NCBI GenBank assembly: GCA_050949865.1 | Contig: JBMNGN010000004.1 | Location: 124,001-188,000 of the forward strand | DNA: 64,000 bases | Direction of reading: 5' to 3' | From: JBMNGN01 sp050949865 | GTDB taxonomy: Bacteria; Bacillota; Syntrophomonadia; Syntrophomonadales; Syntrophomonadaceae | Shown here: one piece after another, positions 34,147-42,763 of the stretch | How positions within the stretch are numbered: position 1 is the stretch's first letter | Layout: each line of letters begins with the position of its first letter | Position numbers and translations under genes: made by a program | The notes under the pieces: generated by a model | What the model was told of the DNA's origin: nothing | Database searches by the model: none | The model's input: only the letters and a program-made list of their open reading frames with translations

Positions 34147-35073
34147 TTGTCAAGAAGAATCACACCTGCAGAGTTTGTGCAAAAATCACTTGATTTACAC
34201 TTATTCTTCCTGCGCATTATGAAGGAACATTCTTTTTTTATTGAAGCTGCATTATTACCCAAAAACCAAAACCTAATCGAGCGGGCAGATGAATTCAGGA
34301 TGGATTTTGAAAAATTGCTGGAACAAGCGGTAAAGCTAGCAGATGGTAATGTAAGCAGGGTTGTGCTGAACTCAGGAGAGGTGGTAACAAACAAGACTAT
34401 TCTAGCGGAGAAGCAGACCCAGTTCCTATCTGGTATTCCATTTGACACGGCTCTTACCCAAAGAGAATTAAGGTTAAGCCCCGGATGTGGAGATCCCAGA
34501 CTGGAAAGGCGAATACAGGAGTTTAATGAGCGGGTCATTCGGGAAACCCAGGGCCTGGTAGAGCTGAAAACAGAGATCCTGGAAGGCATGCTTAACTGTA
34601 CCCTATTTACCTTTAACTTCCCCTTGCTGATAGAGCACATAAGGCGCGAAGCCCGTTTTTATATTGGTCACTTGCAAAGGCTGCAGAGGAGGATAGCCCT
34701 GGATCCACGCCAGGAATTAATTGCCGAAAAGGTATTCTGGGACCGCATCATGGCAGAGCACTCCTTATTTATTGCTCACCTCTTAGATCCAACTGAAATC
34801 GCATTGATAAGGACCGCGGACGATTTTGCCCGCAGGTTTTTCAGGCTGGAAGACAGGGCCGAGAATGTGAAAAAAACTGGTTTATGCCTGCCGAGACAGC
34901 TGCTAAGAGACGAAATCAACGCAACCAGGGATATTAGAGATTTCAAAGCTACAGCCAACCAACTTATTCTGCAATGTAGGATTAGGTCGATAATAATACC
35001 ACTACTGGCAGATCATGTATTACGGGAAGCTAATCATTTCCTGGCTCTGTTAGTTAGCAGAAATACTCGCTAA
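34147..35073 (+). CDS. DUF2935 family protein
   Basis: 308 residues from a TTG at 34147 behind AAAGGAGAG (the open frame reaches 29 codons further up without a binding site). Two copies of a helical domain are evident: FFLRIMKEHSFFIEAALLPK near the N-terminus and FWDRIMAEHSLFIAHLLDP near residue 195, each followed by a ...HIRREARFYI / HVLREANHFL segment. The E-H and H-REA residues suggest a metal-binding four-helix bundle, as in DUF2935 proteins of spore-forming Firmicutes. Function unknown. Confidence 0.85.
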   Translation: MSRRITPAEFVQKSLDLHLFFLRIMKEHSFFIEAALLPKNQNLIERADEFRMDFEKLLEQAVKLADGNVSRVVLNSGEVVTNKTILAEKQTQFLSGIPFDTALTQRELRLSPGCGDPRLERRIQEFNERVIRETQGLVELKTEILEGMLNCTLFTFNFPLLIEHIRREARFYIGHLQRLQRRIALDPRQELIAEKVFWDRIMAEHSLFIAHLLDPTEIALIRTADDFARRFFRLEDRAENVKKTGLCLPRQLLRDEINATRDIRDFKATANQLILQCRIRSIIIPLLADHVLREANHFLALLVSRNTR

Positions 35074-35229
35074 CAGACTAAATAGTGTGTAAGTGAAGAC
35101 AATTACCTGCCTTGCCTCCCTAGAGATGCAAGGCACTCACTTGCACCGAAGAAAATCCATAACCCCGAAATATACTTTACTGTCGTACAAATATCGTACG
35201 CCAGGTAGTAGTGTTTGACGATTATTCCC

Positions 35230-35994
35230 CTATCTTTCATCGTTATATCTTAGCAGGCCCAAATGGTGCAGCCCTTCAGCAAACGATGGCGGGATATTAA
35301 ATTTTAGTCCATGTACATCTCGATAGAACCAGTCAACAAAGGAAAGAAGTCTGCCTTTGCTGATGTTCATTTTTTGTTGGTTCCAAGGATCATAATAGGC
35401 TATATAACCGCGAAATTGAGGAAAAGCATAGTATTTGTGCATTATTTCCCATCCTTGGGCTGCGAAGGGACCAAACAGAGCAAGGTAATAATCCCCTGCC
35501 GCGACCGGAAGCCAGATCGGAGAAAAAGCCAATTGAAATTGATAAGTTTCATCCTGCCACTCTAGTATATATTTTGTGGACCCCTTCAATGCCTTTAACC
35601 TTAGCTCCGGTATTTCTGTTTCTAAATAAGAAACCCCCTGCTCAAGGAAAGTGCCGGCGGTTATTGTTTTGTCCTTTAATTGCATTTCCGCACTGCTCAG
35701 TAACCAATCTAAAAGGTCTGCTATAATCTTTTCTGTTTCAATATTAATCAATCGCAAACCGGAATGGTTTTCTTTCTCACCTTGATAAACCAGTATTCCT
35801 AGCTTTACCAAAAAGTCAATTTCTTTGCTTATATTATCTTTACCATGGCATTGTTTTAGGTCCTCTAAAAGCGGTTCCGGAATAGACTTTTCAGGGATAT
35901 ATTGGGCACAGGCCAGTGCTGCTTCCAATACACTGAGACATGGAAAAGGATTACCACTATCTAGATAATCGGTTAATGCTTCTAATGAAACCAT
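35230..35994 (-). CDS. Hypothetical protein, 254 residues
   Basis: An acidic, soluble, mixed alpha/beta protein with a convincing binding site (AGGAGG, 8 bases before ATG 35994). The N-terminal ~80 residues look helical and could contain a winged-helix-like segment (NISKEIDFLVKLGILVYQGE). The C-terminal half is rich in aromatics (YYLALFG, YYAFPQFRGYIAYYDPW). No signal peptide or membrane span. I do not recognise the family. Confidence 0.6.
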   Translation of the reverse strand: MVSLEALTDYLDSGNPFPCLSVLEAALACAQYIPEKSIPEPLLEDLKQCHGKDNISKEIDFLVKLGILVYQGEKENHSGLRLINIETEKIIADLLDWLLSSAEMQLKDKTITAGTFLEQGVSYLETEIPELRLKALKGSTKYILEWQDETYQFQLAFSPIWLPVAAGDYYLALFGPFAAQGWEIMHKYYAFPQFRGYIAYYDPWNQQKMNISKGRLLSFVDWFYRDVHGLKFNIPPSFAEGLHHLGLLRYNDER

Positions 35995-36110
35995 TGGGCT
36001 TTCCTCCTACTTCATATCATATATAGTTAAAGCATATACAAATGACCTGGTGATGACTCATAGATGCCTTTTCACCAGGCCATTTGACCTATTTCAGGTA
36101 CAAAAACAGT

Positions 36111-37705
36111 CTACCTGATCTTAATTTTACCAAAAGTCGGCAAGGCTGGCGGTATAGGCGGCATTTGCCAAGTGCTGGTAAGGGGTACAGGGGTGTCTCT
36201 ATTGATGATCACATCGATTACTGTAGGTTTATTGCTCTTAATTGCCTGTTCCACCACCGGTAAAATATCTGCTGCTTTCTCTACGCGTACGCCCTCGCCT
36301 CCCATGGCTTTAGCCATTGCTGCAAAGTCAGGATTCCAAAGCTCACCGTCATAATATTTTTTGCCTTCGTATTTCTCAAAATTAGTTCCGATTTGACGCC
36401 CTCCGAAATAAAATCTCTGGAGATCACGAATAGCCCCTATGGCATAGTTGTTCATTATGATCCAGACCGCAGGTAAATTATATTGCACAGCAGTGGCAAC
36501 TGCATGAGGCATCATAATAAAGCCGCCGTCCCCGCAAACATTTATACAAGTCGTATCAGGCCTTGCCAGCTTGGCTCCCAGTACACCGCAGACACCAAAC
36601 CCCATGGCAGCAAAACCACCGGCTGTAAAGTGGGTTCCTGGCACCTCCGAACTCCAGTATTGCTCTATCCAGGGCTGGTTGTTTCCTACATCGGAAAACA
36701 TGATGGTGTCTTTCGGTGCTGCCTTGCGAATATCATAAATCAAACGTCTGGGGTCAATAGGGCTTTCATCGTTTGTCTGGTATGGGGTAACAAAGTCATT
36801 CCATTCTTTTTTATAGCCGGCCAGCTCTGCCTCCCACTGAGAATACTCTCCCTTGAAGCCTTCATCCGAGGCCTTTTCAATCAGCTGGATAAGAACCTTT
36901 TTAATATCCCCTACAACCCCGATATCCACCGGATAATTTCTGGCAATTTCACTTGGGTCAATGTCGATTTGGATTAACTTGGTAGCAGGGATGTTGTAAG
37001 CAAACCCGGGCTGCCAGGAAGCAGTGTGTAAATCAGAGAAACGACAACCCAGGGCAAGGATCACATCAGCATTACGGGCTGCCTCTACCGCCGGGTAATG
37101 CCCCCAACAACCAACCACTCCCAAATGCAGCGGGTGATTATCAGCTATTGCTCCTTTACCCATTAATGAAGTGTAAACCGGAATATTAACTAGCTCGGCA
37201 AATTTTTTCAGCTCCTCTGTGGCACCCGAACAATGGACACCACCGCCTGCCAGGATCAAGGGCCGTTTAGCTTCCTGGAGTTTTTTCAGGATCGCCGCAA
37301 TCACCGTTGGTTCCGTACCATGGCGCCAGGAAATAGAATCTGTCCAGTTTTCGGGATCTGGAACCACTGTTTCACCTGTTGTTTGGTAAACGTCATAAGG
37401 CACATCGAGATGAACTGGTCCCGGCCTGCCCGTTTGCATCAATTTAAATGCTTTAGGCAGGAATTGTGCAATCTGTTGTACTGTGGTTGCCTGAAAACTG
37501 TGCTTGACGTAGCTTCTAATTACCGAGGGGAAATCCGCAGGATGCTGCCTGTATGGCTCTTGAAGAGCACCGCTATCAAACTGATCCGTAGTTACCTGCC
37601 CGGTAATCAACAGAAAAGCTGAGGAATCATAATAAGCATTAGCAACTGCACAAGTTGAAAGGGCAGGACCTGGTCCGGTAGAAACGTAAACAGGAAGGGG
37701 TATTT
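36111..37705 (-). pseudogene. TPP-dependent acetolactate-synthase-like enzyme missing its N-terminus
   Basis: The frame has the central FAD/Rossmann-like domain and the PP domain of the acetolactate synthase family, with the ThDP motif GDGGFIMM...IIMNNYAIG intact and complete C-terminus. It is open on the minus strand up to about 37705 (VYVSTGPGPALSTCAVANAY upstream of the first start codon), but the first ~65 residues, with the catalytic glutamate of the pyrimidine domain, are absent; sequence there switches to a plus-strand kinase fragment. Probably inactive. A TTG or GTG-started shorter product (from about 37610) could be made but would lack the active-site Glu. Confidence 0.8.
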
Positions 37706-37988
37706 TAGTGGCACCCGGTCCGAAAATGGTGATGCCCTTTTATTTATCAGGGATGAAGGTCCAGGACTTGACCAACTATTGCTAGACAACTTGGGAACTC
37801 CTTTCTTAACTACCAAGGAAAATGGAACCGGTTTGGGCTTAGCCGTCTGTTACCGTATTGCTGCCCGGCATAAAGCCACTATAAAGGTGGATACAGGTCC
37901 GCAGGGGACTACTTTCTGGGTAACATTTCCAGGCTCTTTGGAAGGCAGGGGAAGCAAGGGAACGTTCTTTCTGCTCCCCCCCTATTGA
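37695..37988 (+). pseudogene. C-terminal ATPase fragment of a sensor histidine kinase
   Basis: Plus-strand reading gives NGDALLFIRDEGPGLDQ (G1 box), LGTPFLTTKENGTGLGL (F and G2 boxes) and a final GTTFWVTFPGS, i.e. the last ~80 residues of an HATPase_c domain like those of Spo0-type kinases. Its own 5' part, with dimerisation and sensor domains, is missing. It is joined head-to-head to the truncated TPP enzyme at about 37695-37710, which marks a rearrangement junction. The tail after FPGS has been replaced by a REP-like sequence. Confidence 0.7.
37948..37982. repeat. REP-like repeat copy (a)
   Basis: GGGGAAGCAAGGGAACGTTC followed by TTTCTGCTCCCC; same family as the copies at 48227, 54565, 63524 and 63906. 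Confidence 0.7.
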
Positions 37989-38013
37989 TATACGTATATT
38001 ACACGTATATAAT
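37985..38013 (+). promoter_or_regulatory. hicAB promoter with overlapping operator
   Basis: TTGATA (37985-37990), 17 bases, TATAAT (38008-38013). Between and across them lies the inverted repeat ATATACGT (37988-37995) / ACGTATAT (38003-38010), well placed for autorepression by HicB, which is known to bind such palindromes in its own promoter. Confidence 0.75.
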
Positions 38014-38032
38014 ATAATTGAGAGGTGAGGAA

Positions 38033-38212
38033 GTGAAGCGGAGAGAATTGATCCAATAATTAAAGGAAGCTGGATGGGAAATATCAAGTGGCGCTAAGCA
38101 CGACATGGCAACACACATAAATAGACCGGGGTTTAAACTTCCGATTCCAAGACATACTGAAATTAACGAATATACCGCAAAGCAAATCCTCAAGGAAGCG
38201 GGGCTTAAATAA
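38033..38212 (+). pseudogene. hicA: HicA toxin gene inactivated by a nonsense codon
   Basis: From GTG 38033 (GAGGTGAGG upstream) the reading is MKRRELIQ, then TAA at 38057-38059, then LKEAGWEISSGAKHDMATH and a normal HicA ending (IPRHTEINEYTAKQILKEAGLK). Apart from codon 9, where the family has Leu (TTA to TAA), the frame is intact to TAA 38212 and keeps the active-site-type histidine in KHD. HicA is an mRNA-cleaving toxin with a dsRNA-binding fold. As written, no functional toxin should be made unless the stop is suppressed. Confidence 0.85.
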
Positions 38213-38255
38213 AGCCTCTACTTCTCCTCTTAAAAATTACGAAAGGAGTTTTATT

Positions 38256-38666
38256 ATGAAGTATGTATATCCTGCTATATTTAAACCTCTCGACAGCGGA
38301 GAATATTTTATCAAAGTGCCTGACTTACCTGGCTGCATAACTGAAGGTAAAAATCTTCCCCACGCTTTAGATATGGCTCAAGATGCTATATCTATGTGGC
38401 TGTGTGATGCAGAGGATAAAAACGAATCTATTCCTACAGCTTCCAATGTATTTGACGTAACCTGTGAAGAAGGAGAATTTGTAAATCTTATTCCGGTTGA
38501 TACTGCAGAATATCGCAGTTTAAACGATAGCAAGGCTATTAAGAAAACATTAACTATACCCAACTGGTTAAATACTAAAGCTGAAAAGGCTGGAGTTAAC
38601 TTTTCACAGATACTTCAAACAGCCCTAAAAGAGCATCTCGGCATACATGACAGGTCCATTAAGTGA
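38256..38666 (+). CDS. hicB: HicB family antitoxin
   Basis: 136 residues. N-terminal partial RNase H fold typical of HicB (YPAIFKPLDSGEYFIKVPDLPGC-TEG, and ALDMAQDAISMWL) and a C-terminal ribbon-helix-helix DNA-binding tail (KTLTIPNWLNTKAEKAGVNFSQILQTALKEHL). Intact, with GAAAGGAG before the ATG. It normally neutralises HicA and represses the operon; here its partner is broken 44 bases upstream. Confidence 0.95.
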   Translation: MKYVYPAIFKPLDSGEYFIKVPDLPGCITEGKNLPHALDMAQDAISMWLCDAEDKNESIPTASNVFDVTCEEGEFVNLIPVDTAEYRSLNDSKAIKKTLTIPNWLNTKAEKAGVNFSQILQTALKEHLGIHDRSIK

Positions 38667-38713
38667 GCGAGGGCGACTCACTCTAGATAATCCATTTCAT
38701 CGGAGGTGTTAAA

Positions 38714-39130
38714 ATGAAGTCATACCGGAAAGAGTTATGGTTTAATACAGCTACCAGAAGGGCCTTAATCAATATCACACCTGAAATACAGCAGTGCCTG
38801 ATAGAAAGTGGCATTAAGGAAGGCTTTTTGTTATGCAATGCCATGCATATCACCGCCAGTGTATTTATCAATGATGATGAACCAGGGCTGCACCGGGATT
38901 TTGAAAGGTTTTTAGAGAAACTGGCACCAGAAAAACCTTATGACCAATATGACCATAACACATATGAAGACAATGCCGATGCTCATTTAAAAAGAACCAT
39001 TATGGGCCGGGAGGTTGTGGTGGCAATAACAGATGGTAAACTGGATTTCGGTCCCTGGGAGCAAATTTTTTACGGAGAATTTGACGGAAAGAGGAAAAAA
39101 CGGGTTCTGGTAAAAATCATTGGGGAATAG
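38714..39130 (+). CDS. yjbQ: YjbQ family protein (UPF0047)
   Basis: 138 residues with the family pattern: ALINITPEIQQCL, LLCNAMHITASVFIND (HxTxxxxxN), NADAHLKRTIMG and LDFGPWEQIFYGEFDG. YjbQ proteins are small beta-rich trimers, some reported with thiamin phosphate synthase side activity. CGGAGGTG upstream of the ATG. Confidence 0.92.
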   Translation: MKSYRKELWFNTATRRALINITPEIQQCLIESGIKEGFLLCNAMHITASVFINDDEPGLHRDFERFLEKLAPEKPYDQYDHNTYEDNADAHLKRTIMGREVVVAITDGKLDFGPWEQIFYGEFDGKRKKRVLVKIIGE

Positions 39131-39147
39131 CAGGCGCTAACCCATAC

Positions 39148-39176
39148 CTACCCGAATAAACCGGAAACAAATCCCC
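39148..39176. repeat. 29-bp exact copy of the 3' end of pstB
   Basis: CTACCCGAATAAACCGGAAA plus ACAAATCCCC occurs here and at 43172-43200, where it encodes the last nine residues and stop of pstB. Both copies also have CCATAC a few bases to the left. No other pstB sequence is present here. Confidence 0.8.
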
Positions 39177-39504
39177 TCAAGCCTTGCGGATATAGACATA
39201 CAATAATATAAATCCTGTTATAGAGGTGCTTTATAGCCCTATCTTGGTTAACTTCCGGCCATAGATTGTCTCATATCTCATCCTTTTTGATACTGCGGTT
39301 ATGGCTCTAGAGGAAAAAGGAAAAAAAGCCCTTTGGCTTTATCTATCCTTCATTTGATAGGGCTACCTTTCAACCCATCTGAAATCTTCGAAAAGACGGA
39401 ATCTGCTGCTTTAATGAATATCCCTTGCCTGGAATTTTTTAAACAAACCGATAACTGTCTTTTTCCAGCCTTTCTTCATAAATGGGCTTCAGCAGGGATT
39501 CCAA
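39177..39504. other. Intergenic region between yjbQ and yedF
   Basis: 328 bases without a convincing gene. GCC-AAAG-GGC with a following T run on the minus strand (about 39328-39346) could terminate the yedF operon. A plus-strand frame through 39333-39713 is mostly antisense to yedF and is not believed. Confidence 0.3.
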
Positions 39505-40086
39505 CTAAAACACCAAGGTTTTGTCTGCATTTAGCAATGCCTCAGTTGTGTTATACATATTGGTCACTTCACCAACTTGAAGTTTTTCCTTTAGTGAAAA
39601 ATAATCTAGACATGTGCCGCATGACCATATCTGTACGCCTTGCCGTTCAAGTTCACGCAAGTGATCTAATACTGGGGATCCTTCAGTGGTCAAGTAAACA
39701 CCGCCGTTCATAAAAATTAGGTGACTAATTCGGGGTGCTGATTCGATTAAGGTGTAAAGAAAACTCTGCATTAATACGGTGCCTAATTCATTACTGCCTT
39801 CGCCAAAGAACTGTGATTTGACCAGGATAGCGATATTTTTGGATAGATCATCATCAACTTTTGATAGGTCTGATTCTTTAGTCATATGAATATGCTGCTC
39901 TGAACCTAAATCCTCTACAGAAAATCGGTATCCCAGGCTTTTAGCTAGCTTGCATACATTTTCCAGAGAAGTTGGATTATCCACCAAGGTTATAATTTCT
40001 TCCCCGCTATTTTCATCCATCGCCCGTTTAGTCAAGATAACGGGCTGTGGGCAAGAGAGTCCACGAGCATCGACTGTTTTACTCAT
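39505..40086 (-). CDS. yedF: YedF-type sulfurtransferase-like protein (TusA plus DsrE domains)
   Basis: 193 residues from ATG 40086 (GGAAGGG, 8 bases). Residues 1-75 are a TusA-like domain with VDARGLSCPQPVI (active-site-type cysteine), and the rest is DsrE-like with ILVKSQFFGEGSNELG and a SCGTCLDYF motif. This two-domain form is the one annotated as putative selenium-metabolism protein YedF in Firmicutes. It closes the double-cubane operon, six bases after the DUF1858-like gene. A role in delivering persulfide or selenium is inferred from family context only. Confidence 0.9.
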   Translation of the reverse strand: MSKTVDARGLSCPQPVILTKRAMDENSGEEIITLVDNPTSLENVCKLAKSLGYRFSVEDLGSEQHIHMTKESDLSKVDDDLSKNIAILVKSQFFGEGSNELGTVLMQSFLYTLIESAPRISHLIFMNGGVYLTTEGSPVLDHLRELERQGVQIWSCGTCLDYFSLKEKLQVGEVTNMYNTTEALLNADKTLVF

Positions 40087-40091
40087 ATATA

Positions 40092-40302
40092 TCACCCTTC
40101 CATTGTATGATCCAATTTATTTAGCCTTGCTAAAATCTGATTCAAATCTAGTAAATAAGTTCTAGCGACTTCTTCCAATGAATCAAACAGGTTGTTGCAT
40201 AAATAAGCAACAACCCGCTTCATCATCGTACTGGTGGAAGACTTCTTCCGATTTTAACTTTACAATCTGTAACAAACTCATATTGGGGGTAATTTTTGCC
40301 AT
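40092..40302 (-). pseudogene. DUF1858-like small protein gene with a frameshift
   Basis: From ATG 40302 (GGAGG, 6 bases upstream) the reading is MAKITPNMSLLQIVKLKSEE, then VFHQYDDEAGCCLFM; one base later the frame must shift to continue as NNLFDSLEEVARTYLLDL and ...NQILARLNK to a TGA at 40092. The combined ~69 residues match the DUF1858 pattern (xITPxMTLxxIV, D-x-AGxCL, LFDSLEEVA). The span is 70 codons plus one base, so a single-base insertion near 40180-40200 explains it. It could be real decay, programmed shift or sequencing error. Confidence 0.65.
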
Positions 40303-40385
40303 TTTGAGCCTCCGTTTTAATTGATCATAACAATATTTATGGCTTTGACCAATTTATCTCCATATCGATTAATCTGCCTGACCAA

Positions 40386-40646
40386 TCAAGTGCTGCGATA
40401 TTTCCACTCTTTCCTGGCTAGAGAAACAATCTTAAGAATCTGAATATTGTTTACCGCAATAATTTGCTTAATCACCGGAAGGTCGCCTTCATCCACTATC
40501 AAGGAAATACCACAGTTCTTACTGGCCTCTCGCGGAGTTGGAGCAATCCTAGCTCTGATATCTGCCCTGTCGAGTTCTTTCTTAAGGCGCAGCCCCTCAT
40601 GATGATTGGGGAATAATACATACCAATCATAGCTACTATTATCCAG
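40386..40646 (-). CDS. DUF3343-like small protein, start codon CTG (or other non-AUG)
   Basis: An 86-residue frame with SYDWYVLFPNHHEGLRLKKE, then RARIAPTPREASKNCGISLIV: the core of DUF3343 proteins (YxLFPSHSEGLxLxKxL...APTPRxxSxxCGxSL), proposed sulfur/selenium carriers with a conserved cysteine. No ATG/GTG/TTG exists ahead of the motif; GGAAGTAGG lies 8 bases before CTG 40646, just after the stop of the double-cubane gene. Easily missed by gene finders. Its place between a double-cubane protein and YedF is the usual company of this family. Confidence 0.7.
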   Translation of the reverse strand: MDNSSYDWYVLFPNHHEGLRLKKELDRADIRARIAPTPREASKNCGISLIVDEGDLPVIKQIIAVNNIQILKIVSLARKEWKYRST

Positions 40647-40655
40647 CTTAAAAAC

Positions 40656-41930
40656 CTACTTCCTCAGCATCTCCAGAAAAGCTTCTACTCTGGTCCGGAG
40701 CTGTTCGAAATCCTGCTCGCTGTAATCCGTCTCAATATGCATTATAGGTATATTATGCTCAGCTACAGCCTGTTTGACCAGGTAACTCTCTGTAGAATAA
40801 AGGCTGCAGAACTGCAGATTGATGTCAATAATCCCATCCACCTTGTATTCGTCAGCTAGGCGGAGTATATCGTCTATCCTGGCGGAATTCGGTGTGAAAC
40901 AAGCACAATTGGTCTTCATGTATCTTTCGGCCAGTGCCCGAATCTGCCCATCCAAAGTAGTTTCTGTCTCATCAACCAGGTTTTCGAAATACCGGGTTCC
41001 GGTACATGATTCTTCAACCACGACTGCTGCACCAAGACTCTCTATAATATGATGCAGCTTCCAATTGGGTATGGCCATTGGCGTCCCACTTATCATGATA
41101 CGCAGGGCGTTATTCGGAAAAACGCCAATCCCATTATTGATGCGCTGATCCAGTTCGTCAGCCAGGTTATTGGCCATCTGCGCGGCCCGCGCGGGGTCAT
41201 CGTAGAAGTTGATCTGGGTGACCAGGAGAGCGTCTTTGCCACTGATGGGCACCGGTGAGGCTTTTCTGGCATTGTAAACCCGCTGTAAAGCCCTGCGCTT
41301 GTTGTTTATCAGCTTAATGGCCTCACCCAGAGATTCGGCAGTAATCTTGTTGCCGGTGACCTTTTCTACCACTCCGATAAAATCCCTTATTTCAGCTTCA
41401 AAGGCAGCGATATCCCGGTCTCGTTTCCTCTGGGGAACATCAATAATATGAAAAGGTACTTCACCAGCAAGCATCTCCCAGGCCTTCTTCTTGCCGTCGC
41501 AGGTATTCTCGCCCACGTATATGTCTGGAATTAGAAAGAAAGGACAGGTTTTATCCAGTCTCGCACCTATGGAGGCTTTGATTAGCGGGCAGGTATTGGC
41601 AGGCAGGACTTTTTCTCCGCCGGATACCCAAAACTGTGATCCCCCGCAAAGCCCTGCGGCGATTCCGCCTGCGGCAAAGACCACCTCATCCGGGACGTAT
41701 ACACAAAAGGTTCCAAAAACTTTTCCGCCTTCTTTTTGATGTTTCAGCATCTCTGCCGGTCTAACCCCGTGAATCTCAGAGACTACAAAATCATAAAAAT
41801 CCATGCCTTTCGGTCGATTTTGCTGGCTGAGGTATATGCCTCCAAAGGCTTCGGGGAGCACCTCGCACAAAAGGTCATGTTTCTCCAGGTCCATACCCAG
41901 ATTGGACCACATTTCCCGGTAATCAGCCAT
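40656..41930 (-). CDS. Double-cubane-cluster / 2-hydroxyacyl-CoA dehydratase D-component family protein
   Basis: 424 residues of the HgdB/YjiM family. Cysteines occur in AAGLCGGSQFW, ANTCPLIKAS, DKTCPFF, GENTCDGKKK, EESCTGTRYF, TNCACFTPN and NLQFCSLYSTE. The ENTCDGKKKAWE motif and single-subunit organisation beside one activator ATPase fit the double-cubane-cluster proteins (ATP-driven low-potential reductases) better than the two-subunit dehydratases. Substrate unknown. First complete structural gene downstream of its activator; 68 bases separate them. Confidence 0.85.
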   Translation of the reverse strand: MADYREMWSNLGMDLEKHDLLCEVLPEAFGGIYLSQQNRPKGMDFYDFVVSEIHGVRPAEMLKHQKEGGKVFGTFCVYVPDEVVFAAGGIAAGLCGGSQFWVSGGEKVLPANTCPLIKASIGARLDKTCPFFLIPDIYVGENTCDGKKKAWEMLAGEVPFHIIDVPQRKRDRDIAAFEAEIRDFIGVVEKVTGNKITAESLGEAIKLINNKRRALQRVYNARKASPVPISGKDALLVTQINFYDDPARAAQMANNLADELDQRINNGIGVFPNNALRIMISGTPMAIPNWKLHHIIESLGAAVVVEESCTGTRYFENLVDETETTLDGQIRALAERYMKTNCACFTPNSARIDDILRLADEYKVDGIIDINLQFCSLYSTESYLVKQAVAEHNIPIMHIETDYSEQDFEQLRTRVEAFLEMLRK

Positions 41931-41998
41931 TTACAATTCCTCCTCTTCAATACTAATATTACTTTCCAACAACCATGGCCATCTTCTCCCAAACTCAT

Positions 41999-42763
41999 CT
42001 AACCACTTTCCAAGGCTAATAAAGCTGCGCCCAGAGCACCAGTGTACTGGCAAGCTTCATGCACCATAATTTTAGCTCCGATCTCTTCCTCCAGAGCACG
42101 CTTGACACCCGAGTTGATTGCCACTCCCCCGGTGAAAGCCACTTGTTCTTTTATTCCCATACGCCGCGCCATGGCTGCTACTCTTTTCCCTACCGATTGG
42201 TGCAGACCGGCGATGATCCCGCCTTTGGGATTGCCGCGCGCCAGTGAGCCGATTATTTCTGATTCAGCAAATACCGTACACATACTGCTGATTGGCTGCA
42301 TCTGTGCAGGATCCTCCGCATCTCCTAGTTCACTGACATCCAGCCCCAGAGCGGTGGCCATCACCTGCAAGAATCGGCCGGTTCCCGCTGCGCACTTGTC
42401 ATTCATAGCAAAATCAACCACCTGGCCGTGCTTCCCGATGCGGATGACTTTGCTGTCCTGGCCCCCGATATCTATGATGGTACGGACCCCAGGATAAAGC
42501 TCGGCGATTCCTCGAGCATGACATTTGATCTCAGTAATCGTTTTGTCGGCTTGATCAAAAGCCACCCGGCCATAACCCGTAACATATATTCGTTCAACTT
42601 GTTCTGACTCTAATCCTGACGCTGCAAGCAGTCGCTCGATAATTATTTGTCCCGCCTCCCGAGGGCTCCATCCGGTAGGAGTCAGCGCCCGGTAATGGCT
42701 GGCATGGCTTATAAGGTAACCTTTCGCAGCCACTGAACCGATATCAATACCAATTGTTATCAC
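41999..42763 (-). CDS. BadF/HgdC-type ATPase activator (reductive activase)
   Basis: 254 residues of the ASKHA ATPase fold: GIDIGSVAAKGYL (phosphate 1), IIDIGGQDSKVI (phosphate 2), and FTGGVAINSGVK (adenosine). Cysteines in NDKCAAGTGRFLQ and SSMCTVFAESEI would hold the [4Fe-4S] cluster shared between two subunits. It hydrolyses ATP to push one electron into the partner protein. GTG start at 42763 overlaps the stop of the upstream fragment (GTGA), implying former translational coupling. Confidence 0.93.
   Translation of the reverse strand: MITIGIDIGSVAAKGYLISHASHYRALTPTGWSPREAGQIIIERLLAASGLESEQVERIYVTGYGRVAFDQADKTITEIKCHARGIAELYPGVRTIIDIGGQDSKVIRIGKHGQVVDFAMNDKCAAGTGRFLQVMATALGLDVSELGDAEDPAQMQPISSMCTVFAESEIIGSLARGNPKGGIIAGLHQSVGKRVAAMARRMGIKEQVAFTGGVAINSGVKRALEEEIGAKIMVHEACQYTGALGAALLALESG

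Noticed and set aside
35108..35135. TGCCTTGC/GCAAGGCA hairpin after the DUF2935 gene as terminator
   Set aside because: Stem of eight with a 12-base loop and no T run on either strand; too weak to list.
39333..39713. 126-codon plus-strand frame
   Set aside because: More than half is antisense to the well-supported yedF; the residue pattern looks like a shadow.
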